In this document: positions 7,709 to 15,702 of the stretch, piece after piece
Position numbering within the stretch: position 1 is the stretch's first letter
How the letters are laid out: the number at the start of each line of letters is the position of its first letter
DNA from: Planctomycetaceae bacterium
GTDB lineage: Bacteria; Planctomycetota; Planctomycetia; Pirellulales; UBA1268
Direction: 5' to 3'
DNA: 32,384 nucleotides
NCBI GenBank assembly: GCA_018694455.1
Contig: JABHNP010000055.1
Span: 1-32,384, forward strand
Made by a program: the position numbers and the translations under genes
The notes under the pieces: generated by a model
What the model saw: only the letters and a program-made list of their open reading frames with translations
Told to the model about the DNA's origin: nothing
The model's database searches: none

Positions 7709-9301
7709 TCAGTATTCACTCGCAGTTGGTGTGTCTTCTGGCCCCGTCCCGTCGACGGCCGTTTCTTCCACGGCATCTTCATGTGACTCTTCCGATCCAT
7801 CGAGGTGAATGACCTTGTACCCGCCGATTGCTCGGTAGTAGATAAGAAGCCCGAGAAAGCCGACAGCCATTGCTGCCGGAATATAACTTGTCAGGGTTAA
7901 GGCTCTTCGGCCTCCGAACAAATATGAGTCCTGGACTGCCTTGAAATCTGTGCCAGCGTTTTTTATGAGTAATTTTTTCTCGCCCTTTGGTATTAATTCT
8001 GCGGAAGAAATAGCATCCGTTGTTTTCGGTGTGCCGTCTACTAGTTCTGTTCCATTTGCAGCATTCAATTTTGCAGCGTTAAGGGCACGGTATTCATATC
8101 CCCACGATTTTGTCATGTCTTGCGACGCGTATCGACTGAATGTATCCGGTGCCGTTTCTTCAAGGTTGCGGCTCATCTCGAATCCTTGCTGGGTTCCAAT
8201 TCGAGGCCCTGCTATTTGTCCTACGCAAAGCATTCCAGCTGCCCCAAGCGCACCCATAGCAACTGAACCACACTGCGGATACCGTTCTCCAGCAACTCCA
8301 AGCATGGTAGGCCAAAGGAATGCTTTACCGAACGAATAGAACGTTGCCGCAGCAAAAATCATGAACACCGTTTGATTCGGAGATCCTAGCCAAAGCAATC
8401 CAAGGCAGGCAATCACACTGCTACCAAACAACAAACCGATTGGGTTGACCTTGTGAACAATGGGGCCTGCAAAGAACCGAAGGATAAACATAAGTAAGGA
8501 TGTGTAGACGAGAATTAAGATTGAGTTTGGTAGTAAGTTCTCCATGAGTTTGGTCATCCACGAGTCAACGCCTAGTTCCATGTATCCAACAAGGGCGTGG
8601 AGTACGATCAGGACAAGGAATGGAATTGATATAAAACATGAAAAGACTGTTGCGAAGTTTCCGGATGATTCTCCGACTGTCTCGGGGAATTTCTCGGGCA
8701 GGACCATAATTGCATAGACGAGGACTACAACCGCAAAACTTGAAAGCGCCCACTGCCATGGAATTTGCATAAACCAGGCATTCTCGCCGATAAATCCTGC
8801 AGCAAATAAGCCACCAATGATCATTCCTGCCGGCCAGCCAGCATGCAGGATATTAAGATAGTGTGTCTTATTGTCTGGGTATAACTGCGCGATGAGTGGA
8901 TTGATCACCGCCTCATACAGGCCTTGGCATATAGAAAATATAAAAGCACTCCAAAAGAGTACGCCGAAGACACGCGCGGTTGCTGTTTCTGGATTCGCTG
9001 CTCGCCAGGAGTCGAAGAGAGGGTTTGCTAGGAAGAGCATGCCAGCGCTTATAAGGTGCAAGACACAGGCGACCATGAGCAGCTTTTTGTACCCGAATTT
9101 TTCAACAAGAATCCCGCCAAAAAATATCATGAGACCAAAGCCGAGAAATCCAGCACCTAAAATTCCACCAAATTCAGCTCCACCGATATTAAATTCTCGT
9201 TCCCAATCCCCACCCGCCGCGGTTCGCGTGGCAAACCCAACGCCGGAAGCTACCAGCGTTAAAAAACTTGCCAGCATTAATTTTCCACGAGAAAAATTCA
9301 T
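7709..9301 (-). CDS. Major facilitator superfamily transporter with a large loop between TM11 and TM12
   Basis: Integral membrane transporter of 530 residues with twelve predicted membrane segments, at about 8-27, 45-66, 72-92, 112-138, 149-171, 182-201, 217-240, 258-280, 287-306, 310-330, 344-364 and 468-490. MFS hallmarks include a basic loop after TM2 (VEKFGYKK), Gly-rich TM5 (HAGWPAGMIIGG) and the second-half repeat. Substrate cannot be told from sequence. A soluble stretch of about 95 residues (370-462) separates TM11 from TM12. In the usual N-in topology it would face the periplasm. The C-terminal tail is acidic (about 40 residues). The start ATG at 9301 is supported by GGAG seven bases upstream. 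The gene is probably monocistronic, since a hairpin follows it. Confidence 0.85.
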   Translation of the reverse strand: MNFSRGKLMLASFLTLVASGVGFATRTAAGGDWEREFNIGGAEFGGILGAGFLGFGLMIFFGGILVEKFGYKKLLMVACVLHLISAGMLFLANPLFDSWRAANPETATARVFGVLFWSAFIFSICQGLYEAVINPLIAQLYPDNKTHYLNILHAGWPAGMIIGGLFAAGFIGENAWFMQIPWQWALSSFAVVVLVYAIMVLPEKFPETVGESSGNFATVFSCFISIPFLVLIVLHALVGYMELGVDSWMTKLMENLLPNSILILVYTSLLMFILRFFAGPIVHKVNPIGLLFGSSVIACLGLLWLGSPNQTVFMIFAAATFYSFGKAFLWPTMLGVAGERYPQCGSVAMGALGAAGMLCVGQIAGPRIGTQQGFEMSRNLEETAPDTFSRYASQDMTKSWGYEYRALNAAKLNAANGTELVDGTPKTTDAISSAELIPKGEKKLLIKNAGTDFKAVQDSYLFGGRRALTLTSYIPAAMAVGFLGLLIYYRAIGGYKVIHLDGSEESHEDAVEETAVDGTGPEDTPTASEY

Positions 9302-9499
9302 CGGTAATCTCCAAGGCTCGAAAAAGTATGCAAGGTGCGGTAGTAGCTTCTATCGTTGACACGACTTGATAAAGCTCTCTCCCCGACTCCAAGAGAATAG
9401 GGTTGAACGAGGCTATATCTCAAGGGGAAGGCGTAAGCCACTGAATACAGAGAGGCTCTGTGTGATTGGTGACTCGTATACTTTCAGAAATGAGTCTTT
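9302..9499. promoter_or_regulatory. Intergenic region upstream of MFS gene, possible promoter
   Basis: A 198-bp gap after the pdxA stop and before the MFS start, both read leftwards. On the minus strand TTGAGA (9418-9423) and TATTCT (9394-9399) are 18 bp apart, a passable but weak sigma-70-like pair. A short perfect hairpin, ACAGAG-AGG-CTCTGT, lies at 9447-9461, about 39 bases past the pdxA stop; it lacks a U-run and is at best a weak terminator. No gene is visible here. Confidence 0.25.
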
Positions 9500-10495
9500 C
9501 TACTTGCCTGTCTTTGACAAGTTGGCGGCAAGTCGCACTGCTTCAAAAAGACTTCCCGGGTTAGCCTTTCCGCTCCAGGCGATATCGAATGCGGTGCCAT
9601 GATCGACGCTTGTGCGGATGGCAGATAAACCGAGTGTCACATTGACCGCACGGTCAAATGCAATCATTTTGATCGGTATGTGCCCTTGGTCGTGATACAT
9701 GCAGACAACGCCGTCGAACCTTTCGCGTGACTGAGGGGTAAATGCGGTATCTGCCGGGACCGGACCGGTTGCATCAATACCTTGCCGCTTAACTTTTTTT
9801 ACCGCTGGAACAATCAGGAGTTCTTCTTCACCATTGCCGAAACGTCCGTTTTCACCAGCATGCGGGTTGAGCCCACACACCAACAATTTCGGTGCAGTAC
9901 CTCGGATGAGTGTCAAAGCATCATTGGTTAATTCAATGACCTCTGCTATTCGGGCAATGGTGAGTTGATCGCAGACCTCTGCATATCCAATGTGAGTGGT
10001 TACAAAGCTACATGCGATGTCTGCGGCATATTGCATCATGCATGTTTTGGAATCAGCGAATTGTTCGGCAAATAATTCTGTATGGCCGGGATATGAGTAA
10101 CCGGCGTTGTATATTGCTTCTTTATTAATTGGGCAGGTGACAATACCATCGACAGTGGCACGTTTCATTTCAGTGATTGCTCGAAGACAGTATTCGACCG
10201 ACGCTTCTCCACAGTTTGCTTGCACGCGTCCTGGAACAATGTTACTGAGGTCAGCTGTTGGGCAATGAATAATAGCTGGTCCTGTGACAGACGTACCAAG
10301 TGACACAACCGGTGAGGTCATCGGTAGATCGAGTAGCTTCGATACCTTCTTCAGAATGCTAGCGTCACCAAAGACAATTGGTGTGTAGTTTTTTTGCGAT
10401 CGATTGAGTAATCGAAGACATAACTCTGGGCCAACACCAGCGGGGTCGCCCATGGTAACGGCCAGTCGAGGGTGTCTTCCCGAATCCGCCGTCAC
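9500..10495 (-). CDS. pdxA: 4-hydroxythreonine-4-phosphate dehydrogenase
   Basis: Oxidises 4-phosphooxy-L-threonine with NAD(P)+ to the aminoacetone phosphate precursor used with deoxyxylulose 5-phosphate to build pyridoxine phosphate. The protein is 331 residues, the usual length. Motifs are TMGDPAGVGPEL near the N-terminus, YSYPGHTELFAEQF, and the three metal-ligand His in THIGYAE (H168), NPHAGENG (H212) and MYHDQGHIPIKM (H268). The start is a GTG at 10495 that overlaps the cimA stop as GTGA, so translation is probably coupled to cimA. PdxA paralogues with other substrates (PdxA2/PdxB-type sugar-acid dehydrogenases) exist. No sugar-acid kinase gene is adjacent, so the vitamin B6 role is preferred. 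Confidence 0.93.
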   Translation of the reverse strand: MTADSGRHPRLAVTMGDPAGVGPELCLRLLNRSQKNYTPIVFGDASILKKVSKLLDLPMTSPVVSLGTSVTGPAIIHCPTADLSNIVPGRVQANCGEASVEYCLRAITEMKRATVDGIVTCPINKEAIYNAGYSYPGHTELFAEQFADSKTCMMQYAADIACSFVTTHIGYAEVCDQLTIARIAEVIELTNDALTLIRGTAPKLLVCGLNPHAGENGRFGNGEEELLIVPAVKKVKRQGIDATGPVPADTAFTPQSRERFDGVVCMYHDQGHIPIKMIAFDRAVNVTLGLSAIRTSVDHGTAFDIAWSGKANPGSLFEAVRLAANLSKTGK

Positions 10496-12129
10496 GACTT
10501 CACCGAAGGGTGGCGTTGACCTTCATGAGACGGTGCTTGGTGCCTCGCTTCACAAGTCGCTGCCAGAAAAAAATGAAAGGAGTCCGCAAGAGCAAGCCAG
10601 CTTGCCTCAATAACGTTTTCACTCACGCCCACCGTTCCCCAGACACGTTCTCCGTCAGTGCTCTGAATTGAGACACGAACTCGTGCCGCGGTACCTTCTT
10701 GTGCATTGATCACACGCACCTTGTAATCCAGTAGTTGCATCGTCTTGAGGTGAGGGAAGATTAAAGCCAGCGCCTTACGGAGCGCCGCGTCGAGTGCATT
10801 GACTGGTCCATCACCCTCGGCAACCTCATGCCGGACAGTATTTCCAACCATAATTTTGACGGTTGCTTCCGTTCGCACGGTGCCCTCAATGCTGTCTGAG
10901 CTTTCAACGTCAACGTTGTACGACACCTTTTCAAACTGGGGGTGGTATGTGCCAGCACACCGGTCCACTAACAGGTCAAAGGATGCATCCGCTGCTTCAA
11001 ATTGCCATCCTTCGTTTTCTAAGCGACAAATTTTCTGAAGAACCTTATCGAGGAGATTACGGTCATTTTTGACATCGGGCCGGCTGACCATGGCAGCGAT
11101 GTTAGATCTCCCGGATAGTTCACTGACGAGTACTCGCCGGGAGTTCCCGACGAGTTCAGGACTGATGTGTTCGTACGATTTCGTTGATTTTGCTATAGCG
11201 TGGACATGCATCCCACCTTTGTGAGCGAAGGCACTTGAACCAACAAATGCTTGGCCAGGGCGGTAGGACATATTTGCCGTTTCGTAGACAAACCGTGATA
11301 ACTCTGTGAGGTGTTTGACACCACTATCTGTGCCATGTCCGTGTGTGAGAACTTTGAATTCCGATAACTTCAGGGCTAGATTCGCTACAACAGAAATGAC
11401 ATCTGCATTTCCACATCGTTCTCCGATTCCGTTGATAGTACCCTGAGCCTGCACGCACCCGGCGTTAATTGCACTCAGCGTATTGGCAACAGCGACATCA
11501 CAGTCATTGTGACAGTGAATTCCCAGTGGCACGTCTACAGATTTACTGACGTCGGTGACAATTGATGCAATTTCGGTTGGAAGCGTGCCGCCGTTAGTGT
11601 CGCAGAGAATAAGACGGGTTGCACCACCTTTGATTGCTGCCCTGAGCGTTTGTAACGAATAAGCAGCATCCAGTTTCCATCCGTCAAAGAAGTGCTCTGC
11701 ATCGTAGAAAACATTTCGGGCTTCAGACGTAAGATAGCTCACAGTATCAGCGATCATCTCAAGATTTTCATCGAGACTCACCCCCAGGACTGTCTCAACA
11801 TGAAACGATGATGTTTTGCCGACAATAGTTATGATCGGAGTGTTGGACTCGAGGAGTGCTCTCATTCCGGGGTCTTGGCTTGCTTCCACGCCCCGACGGC
11901 GGGTCATGCCAAACGCACATAGTTTTGCAGTTTGAAATTTGATGCGTGAGGCTCGTTCAAAAAACTGGGCATCTTTTGGATTAGAGAGAGGATATCCGCC
12001 TTCGATATAGTCAACACCCGCTTCGTCCAGACGAGAAGCAACGGCTAGCTTGTCTTCAAGCGAAAAGTTTACACCTTCTCCCTGTGAGCCATCTCGGAGG
12101 GTTGTGTCGTAAATTTCAATTGTTCGCAT
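10492..12129 (-). CDS. cimA: Citramalate synthase
   Basis: Condenses pyruvate with acetyl-CoA to (R)-citramalate, the threonine-independent entry to 2-oxobutyrate and isoleucine. The 545-residue product starts at the ATG at 12129 (MRTIEIYDTTLRDGSQGEG), with AGGA about ten bases upstream. A TTG at 12138 would add three residues but sits too close to the same AGGA. The HMGL-like TIM barrel shows DTTLRDGSQ, YIEGGYPLSNPKDAQFF and the metal-binding HCHND. A linker follows, then a C-terminal LeuA-type allosteric domain from about residue 400 (SYNVDVESSDSIEGTVRTE onward). The Q-G-E after DTTLRDG and the YIEGGYP...NPKD signature separate the citramalate-type subfamily from 2-isopropylmalate synthase and homocitrate synthase. 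Feedback inhibition by isoleucine is typical. The stop overlaps pdxA by 4 bp. Confidence 0.92.
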   Translation of the reverse strand: MRTIEIYDTTLRDGSQGEGVNFSLEDKLAVASRLDEAGVDYIEGGYPLSNPKDAQFFERASRIKFQTAKLCAFGMTRRRGVEASQDPGMRALLESNTPIITIVGKTSSFHVETVLGVSLDENLEMIADTVSYLTSEARNVFYDAEHFFDGWKLDAAYSLQTLRAAIKGGATRLILCDTNGGTLPTEIASIVTDVSKSVDVPLGIHCHNDCDVAVANTLSAINAGCVQAQGTINGIGERCGNADVISVVANLALKLSEFKVLTHGHGTDSGVKHLTELSRFVYETANMSYRPGQAFVGSSAFAHKGGMHVHAIAKSTKSYEHISPELVGNSRRVLVSELSGRSNIAAMVSRPDVKNDRNLLDKVLQKICRLENEGWQFEAADASFDLLVDRCAGTYHPQFEKVSYNVDVESSDSIEGTVRTEATVKIMVGNTVRHEVAEGDGPVNALDAALRKALALIFPHLKTMQLLDYKVRVINAQEGTAARVRVSIQSTDGERVWGTVGVSENVIEASWLALADSFHFFLAATCEARHQAPSHEGQRHPSVKS

Positions 12130-12265
12130 TGTAGGCAAATCCTATCAGGCTGCTTCTTTCCACAAGAATACCCTCGGTTGGCTTCCAGTCGATAGCCTGC
12201 AGTCTCTTGGAATCCTTTTTTTAATAGATAGCGTGCATTACAACTATGTAGGGGTAGAGGGCAGA

Positions 12266-12709
12266 TCAAAAATATTTGATCGCTAATACACCACCAAAGA
12301 TCAGGGCCGCGCCCATAGTTCGACCTAGAGTAAGCGAATGCTGTTGAATATGCATGAGCCCGAAGTGATCAATTGCGAGCGAACAGGTTAGTTGGCCTGC
12401 GATGACAGCGGCTAGAAAAGTGGCTGTGCCCAATCGAGGTACCAGAAGGGTGCCGGAGAGTACAAAGGCAGCACCGAGCGGACCACCGATCCAGTTCCAC
12501 CAAGGTGCTGTTCGGATAAGGCCGAGCGTTGGGAGAGGTGTCCGTGCACTTAGTATAAAAATTACGGCGCAGGCCATTGTTCCGGCAATTGAGAAAAAAG
12601 CTGCATACCAGGCACTCCCAAGGGTTTCCCTTAGAGAACCATTGGCAGCTGCCTGAATAGCAATCAACATCCCAGCGGTAGCGGCAATACCAATAAAAAA
12701 CCATTGCAT
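12266..12709 (-). CDS. DMT family transporter of the YdcZ/DUF606 type
   Basis: Small inner-membrane protein of 147 residues with five predicted helices: about 2-22, 34-54, 72-92, 95-115 and 128-146. It matches the DUF606/YdcZ half-size branch of the drug/metabolite transporter superfamily, with N-terminal Gly/Ala-rich IAATAGMLIAIQAAANGSL, WWNWIGGPLGA, and a GQLTCSLAIDHFGL motif typical of the family. Such proteins are thought to work as homo- or heterodimers; substrate is unknown. An AAGGG lies about ten bases before the ATG. It sits between ftsK and cimA in the same direction, with gaps of 116 and 136 bp, so it may be independently transcribed. A 12-bp direct repeat lies upstream. Confidence 0.85.
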   Translation of the reverse strand: MQWFFIGIAATAGMLIAIQAAANGSLRETLGSAWYAAFFSIAGTMACAVIFILSARTPLPTLGLIRTAPWWNWIGGPLGAAFVLSGTLLVPRLGTATFLAAVIAGQLTCSLAIDHFGLMHIQQHSLTLGRTMGAALIFGGVLAIKYF

Positions 12710-12775
12710 AAACTGAGGCCCTTCATTTAGATGATGTCCGGTTCGAAGGCAGTTTCCAAGAAGTTACCATTGCCA

Positions 12776-12807
12776 TACGAATGTGAAGTGGAACGTACGA
12801 ATGTGAA
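12776..12807. repeat. 12-bp direct repeat, 20-bp period, upstream of the YdcZ-type gene
   Basis: TACGAATGTGAA occurs at 12776-12787 and again at 12796-12807, exactly 20 bp apart. The pair lies in the gap between the ftsK stop (12826) and the YdcZ-type gene start (12709). A two-turn spacing would place both copies on the same face of the helix, as for a dimeric or cooperative regulator. An operator role is inference only. Confidence 0.5.
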
Positions 12808-12825
12808 TTAGAAGCTATACAGCAT

Positions 12826-15564
12826 TCACTCCGCATTTTCGTCGTCCTCCTCGTCTTCATAGACATATTCATACTCTTCATCGTCCTCCAGATCGTCTTC
12901 TGATTCATCCTCCTCGGCGGAATCAGCCACTTGTTCTTCTTCGGAGCCTTCCTCCTCATCGTCGTCTACTTCGTCGTTCTCAAGATCTTCCACTGCCGCG
13001 TCGTCATCAGTGGTGAGGTCTGTGTCTTCAATTGGCACGGCGATTTGTTCAGCTGCGTGTGGATTAATCTTTAACCGGCGTGGTGGCGGGTCTGGTGGCA
13101 GTGGTTCCTCACCTTGGGCCGCAGCCCATTCATCCATTGTCATTAGGACTTCACGTGCCTGGCTGCCCGCATATTGGCCAACTATGCCATCCTCTGCCAT
13201 GAAGTCGATCATTCTGGCTCCTCGACCATAGCCGACGCCTAGAGCTCGCTGAAGAAGCGAAACGCTTCCACGTCCCTCTCGGATGACAACTTCGACTGCT
13301 GCCTCATACAATTCATCTCGATCTTTTGCCGGTGCACCCTTTGTGGTGGCGTCCCCGGTTGGGGCTGGTTGTAGGTTGACAAGTTCTTTGGCGTATTGAG
13401 GTTCATTTGTACCGATCGTTGCCATGACTCGCCCAATTTCGTCATCGCTTACGAACGTTCCCTGACCACGAAGGGTAAGGCTTGTTCCTGGTGACAGGAA
13501 GAGCATGTCGCCGTTGCCAAGCAGTCGCTCAGCACCGCATTCATCAAGCACAACACGACTATCAGTACGACTCGCAACCTGAAATGCGATTCGTGCCGGC
13601 AAATTACTCTTGATGAGTCCCGTGATAACATCAACGGTTGGTTTCTGGGTCGCTAGAATAAGATGGATGCCAACAGCCCGGCTCTTCTGTGCTAGCCGAA
13701 TGATGTACTGTTCAATTTCTTTTCCTGCAGTCATCATCATGTCAGCAATTTCATCTGCAACCATAACAATATACGGCATAGTTGTTGGTATTGCGTCAGC
13801 GTCTTCATCCGTTTCCGGCTGGATTCGTTTGAGTATTTCTTCCCTTCCAAGAGAGTTGTATTGGGAAAGATGTCGGACACCTGCGCTTGCCAGAAGCGTG
13901 TAACGTTGTTCCATTTTGTCGACAGCCCAGGCCAGAATGGCTTCGGCCTTCTTCATGTCAGTGACCACCGGATGCATGAGATGAGGAAGTGACTTATATG
14001 GTGTAAGCTCTACCATTTTCGGATCGATCATGAGCATCCGCACTTCGTCGGGCCGTCGAGTCATCAGCATCGATACGATAATCGAATTGAGGCAGACACT
14101 TTTTCCGGTACCAGTTCGCCCCGCAATGAGAAGATGTGGCATCGTGGCGAGGTCGACCACCATTGGATTTCCAGAAACATCTTTCCCAAGGTAGATCGGG
14201 ATTTTCATAGCCCGACTCTTGGAGTTTGTTTCTTCCATAACTTCGCGTAGGCGAACCATTTGCCTATCGGTATTCGGAACTTCAACACCGACTGAGTTTT
14301 TGCCAGGTATTGGTGCCACGATACGGACACTTGGCACACGTAATGCGATGGCGAGGTCGTCAGCGAGATTTGTGATCTTGGCTAGTCGCAGCCCAGCCTC
14401 AAGTTCAATTTCGTACTGTGAAATAACCGGTCCAGTTTCGACCTCAACAACGCGCACTCTGAAACCAAAGTTAGCAAAGGTTTTCTCAAGAATCTTTGCA
14501 CGTTTACGAACTTCAGCCTCCTGCTCATCGAGTTCCATTTCTTCGGGAGGAAGCAAGAGTTCGACAGAAGGTAGCTCATAGTTGCCTTCTGGATCTGGTG
14601 AAATTTCAAGCTCAAGTTGACGTGTTGGACGTGATTGCCTGTTCTTAATGGGAACAAGTGCGGATGGTGGAGCTACGGTTTCCTCTTCAACCTCTTCTTC
14701 CTCTTCTTCGTACTCCTCTTCCTCGTATTCTTCTTCTACGGCATCTTCAATTTTTGGTTTTCTTCCGCGAACCTTTATGGCGATACCATCATCTTCTTTT
14801 TCAGAATCTTCGGCGTTGAGCGTCGAAGTACGGCGACGCTGCCACCATTCGGATTCAGCGGTTTCTTCAGTTGAACTGTCGCGGAGAGCGTTGATACGCA
14901 GAAGAGGATATTGAAGAAAGCGTATACTTTGTTCGCCGAGGTGTGTCACCATGCTGATTGAGAAGCGAAGTACGCGGACTACAAGGCGATCAGCAGTAAG
15001 GAAAAGTCCGACACCGAGAGCTGTAAGGCCTACAAGGGCAGCGCCAGCACTTGCGAGATGACGAATTGCCACATCAGCAACGAGCGTGCCAGCAAGACCA
15101 CCAGGGCCCCATAGAGGTCGAGGAATAAAAGAAGGCATGAATAGCGTGCACAGCATGGCGAGGCTCAGGATGGAAAACACAGCACCGCTAGCCCGCCAAG
15201 GAAGATCGGCATACCGTTGATTACGAAAGAGGCCGATGGCAAGCCCGGCTAGGAAAGCAACGCCCAACCAACCTGCAACACCGGTGGATTGGTATATGAG
15301 TGTTGAGACACTGGCGCCAAGATGACCGCATAGATTCACAGGTACAATACGTGGTGGAAACCCTCGACTGGCTGGCGGATCAGCTGGGTCAAAACTGAGA
15401 AGCGCTACAGAAACAAATATCACAATTGGAATGAGTACGATAGCAAAAAGCTGACGGGATCTGCCAATGCCGGCACGATGTGGGATATCAGGGTCGATAA
15501 TGTAGTCACCGGTGGCAAGCCGCTGGGCGACCCCACCCGCAATTTGCTGGTTGGCACTAGCCAT
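12826..15564 (-). CDS. ftsK: DNA translocase FtsK/SpoIIIE with an acidic C-terminal tail
   Basis: Septum-anchored, ATP-driven DNA pump that clears chromosome termini during division. The protein has 912 residues. Four membrane segments lie at about 37-57, 90-112, 127-147 and 168-190. The linker (about 230-340) contains a run of Glu/Tyr at 277-296. The motor follows, with an alpha domain from about 345, Walker A GRTGTGKS at 482-489, and Walker B ending in D604-E605. The winged-helix gamma domain is at about 749-812 (ELYEAAVEVVIREGRGSVS, then LLQRALGVGYGRGARMID). Unusually, about 100 residues follow the gamma domain; residues 851-912 are almost entirely Asp/Glu. In most FtsK proteins the gamma domain is close to the C-terminus. 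ATG 15564 has AGGAA eight bases upstream. The gene is preceded by a good promoter match and faces away from the DMT permease. Confidence 0.95.
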   Translation of the reverse strand: MASANQQIAGGVAQRLATGDYIIDPDIPHRAGIGRSRQLFAIVLIPIVIFVSVALLSFDPADPPASRGFPPRIVPVNLCGHLGASVSTLIYQSTGVAGWLGVAFLAGLAIGLFRNQRYADLPWRASGAVFSILSLAMLCTLFMPSFIPRPLWGPGGLAGTLVADVAIRHLASAGAALVGLTALGVGLFLTADRLVVRVLRFSISMVTHLGEQSIRFLQYPLLRINALRDSSTEETAESEWWQRRRTSTLNAEDSEKEDDGIAIKVRGRKPKIEDAVEEEYEEEEYEEEEEEVEEETVAPPSALVPIKNRQSRPTRQLELEISPDPEGNYELPSVELLLPPEEMELDEQEAEVRKRAKILEKTFANFGFRVRVVEVETGPVISQYEIELEAGLRLAKITNLADDLAIALRVPSVRIVAPIPGKNSVGVEVPNTDRQMVRLREVMEETNSKSRAMKIPIYLGKDVSGNPMVVDLATMPHLLIAGRTGTGKSVCLNSIIVSMLMTRRPDEVRMLMIDPKMVELTPYKSLPHLMHPVVTDMKKAEAILAWAVDKMEQRYTLLASAGVRHLSQYNSLGREEILKRIQPETDEDADAIPTTMPYIVMVADEIADMMMTAGKEIEQYIIRLAQKSRAVGIHLILATQKPTVDVITGLIKSNLPARIAFQVASRTDSRVVLDECGAERLLGNGDMLFLSPGTSLTLRGQGTFVSDDEIGRVMATIGTNEPQYAKELVNLQPAPTGDATTKGAPAKDRDELYEAAVEVVIREGRGSVSLLQRALGVGYGRGARMIDFMAEDGIVGQYAGSQAREVLMTMDEWAAAQGEEPLPPDPPPRRLKINPHAAEQIAVPIEDTDLTTDDDAAVEDLENDEVDDDEEEGSEEEQVADSAEEDESEDDLEDDEEYEYVYEDEEDDENAE

Positions 15565-15621
15565 TCGTATATTTCCTGTGTGTTGGTAGTACTTCTTCCC
15601 TCAACTCTACCTGCCGGATAA

Positions 15622-15651
15622 ATTACAGGTCGCCTGATCATCCGCTTTCAA
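15622..15651 (-). promoter_or_regulatory. Predicted sigma-70-type promoter for ftsK
   Basis: Read on the minus strand, TTGAAA (15651-15646) and TGTAAT (15627-15622) are separated by 18 bp. Each hexamer differs from consensus at one position. Transcription would start near 15615 and give a leader of about 50 bases before the ftsK ATG. This is a consensus match only. Confidence 0.4.
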
Positions 15652-15702
15652 GACAAAACAGAAGCAACGGTCGCGACGACTGTACTGAATGGGTAAAGTC
15701 TG

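Noticed and set aside
9447..9461. 6-bp hairpin as the pdxA terminator
   Set aside because: It has a three-base loop and no U-run on the minus strand; noted in the intergenic entry only.
12264..12281. Palindrome GATCAAA-AATA-TTTGATC as a terminator
   Set aside because: It overlaps the last codons and stop of the YdcZ-type gene, is AT-rich and has no U-run; a run of A on the plus strand at about 12216-12222 is too far away.
14690..14745. CTTCTTC-type simple repeat as a possible repeat element
   Set aside because: It is the coding sequence for the acidic FtsK linker, so it is compositional and not a mobile or array repeat.
14635..14914. Plus-strand Ser- and Phe-rich open frames opposite ftsK
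   Set aside because: They arise from the complement of the Glu/Tyr-coding linker of FtsK (low-complexity GAA/GAG codons), not from genes.
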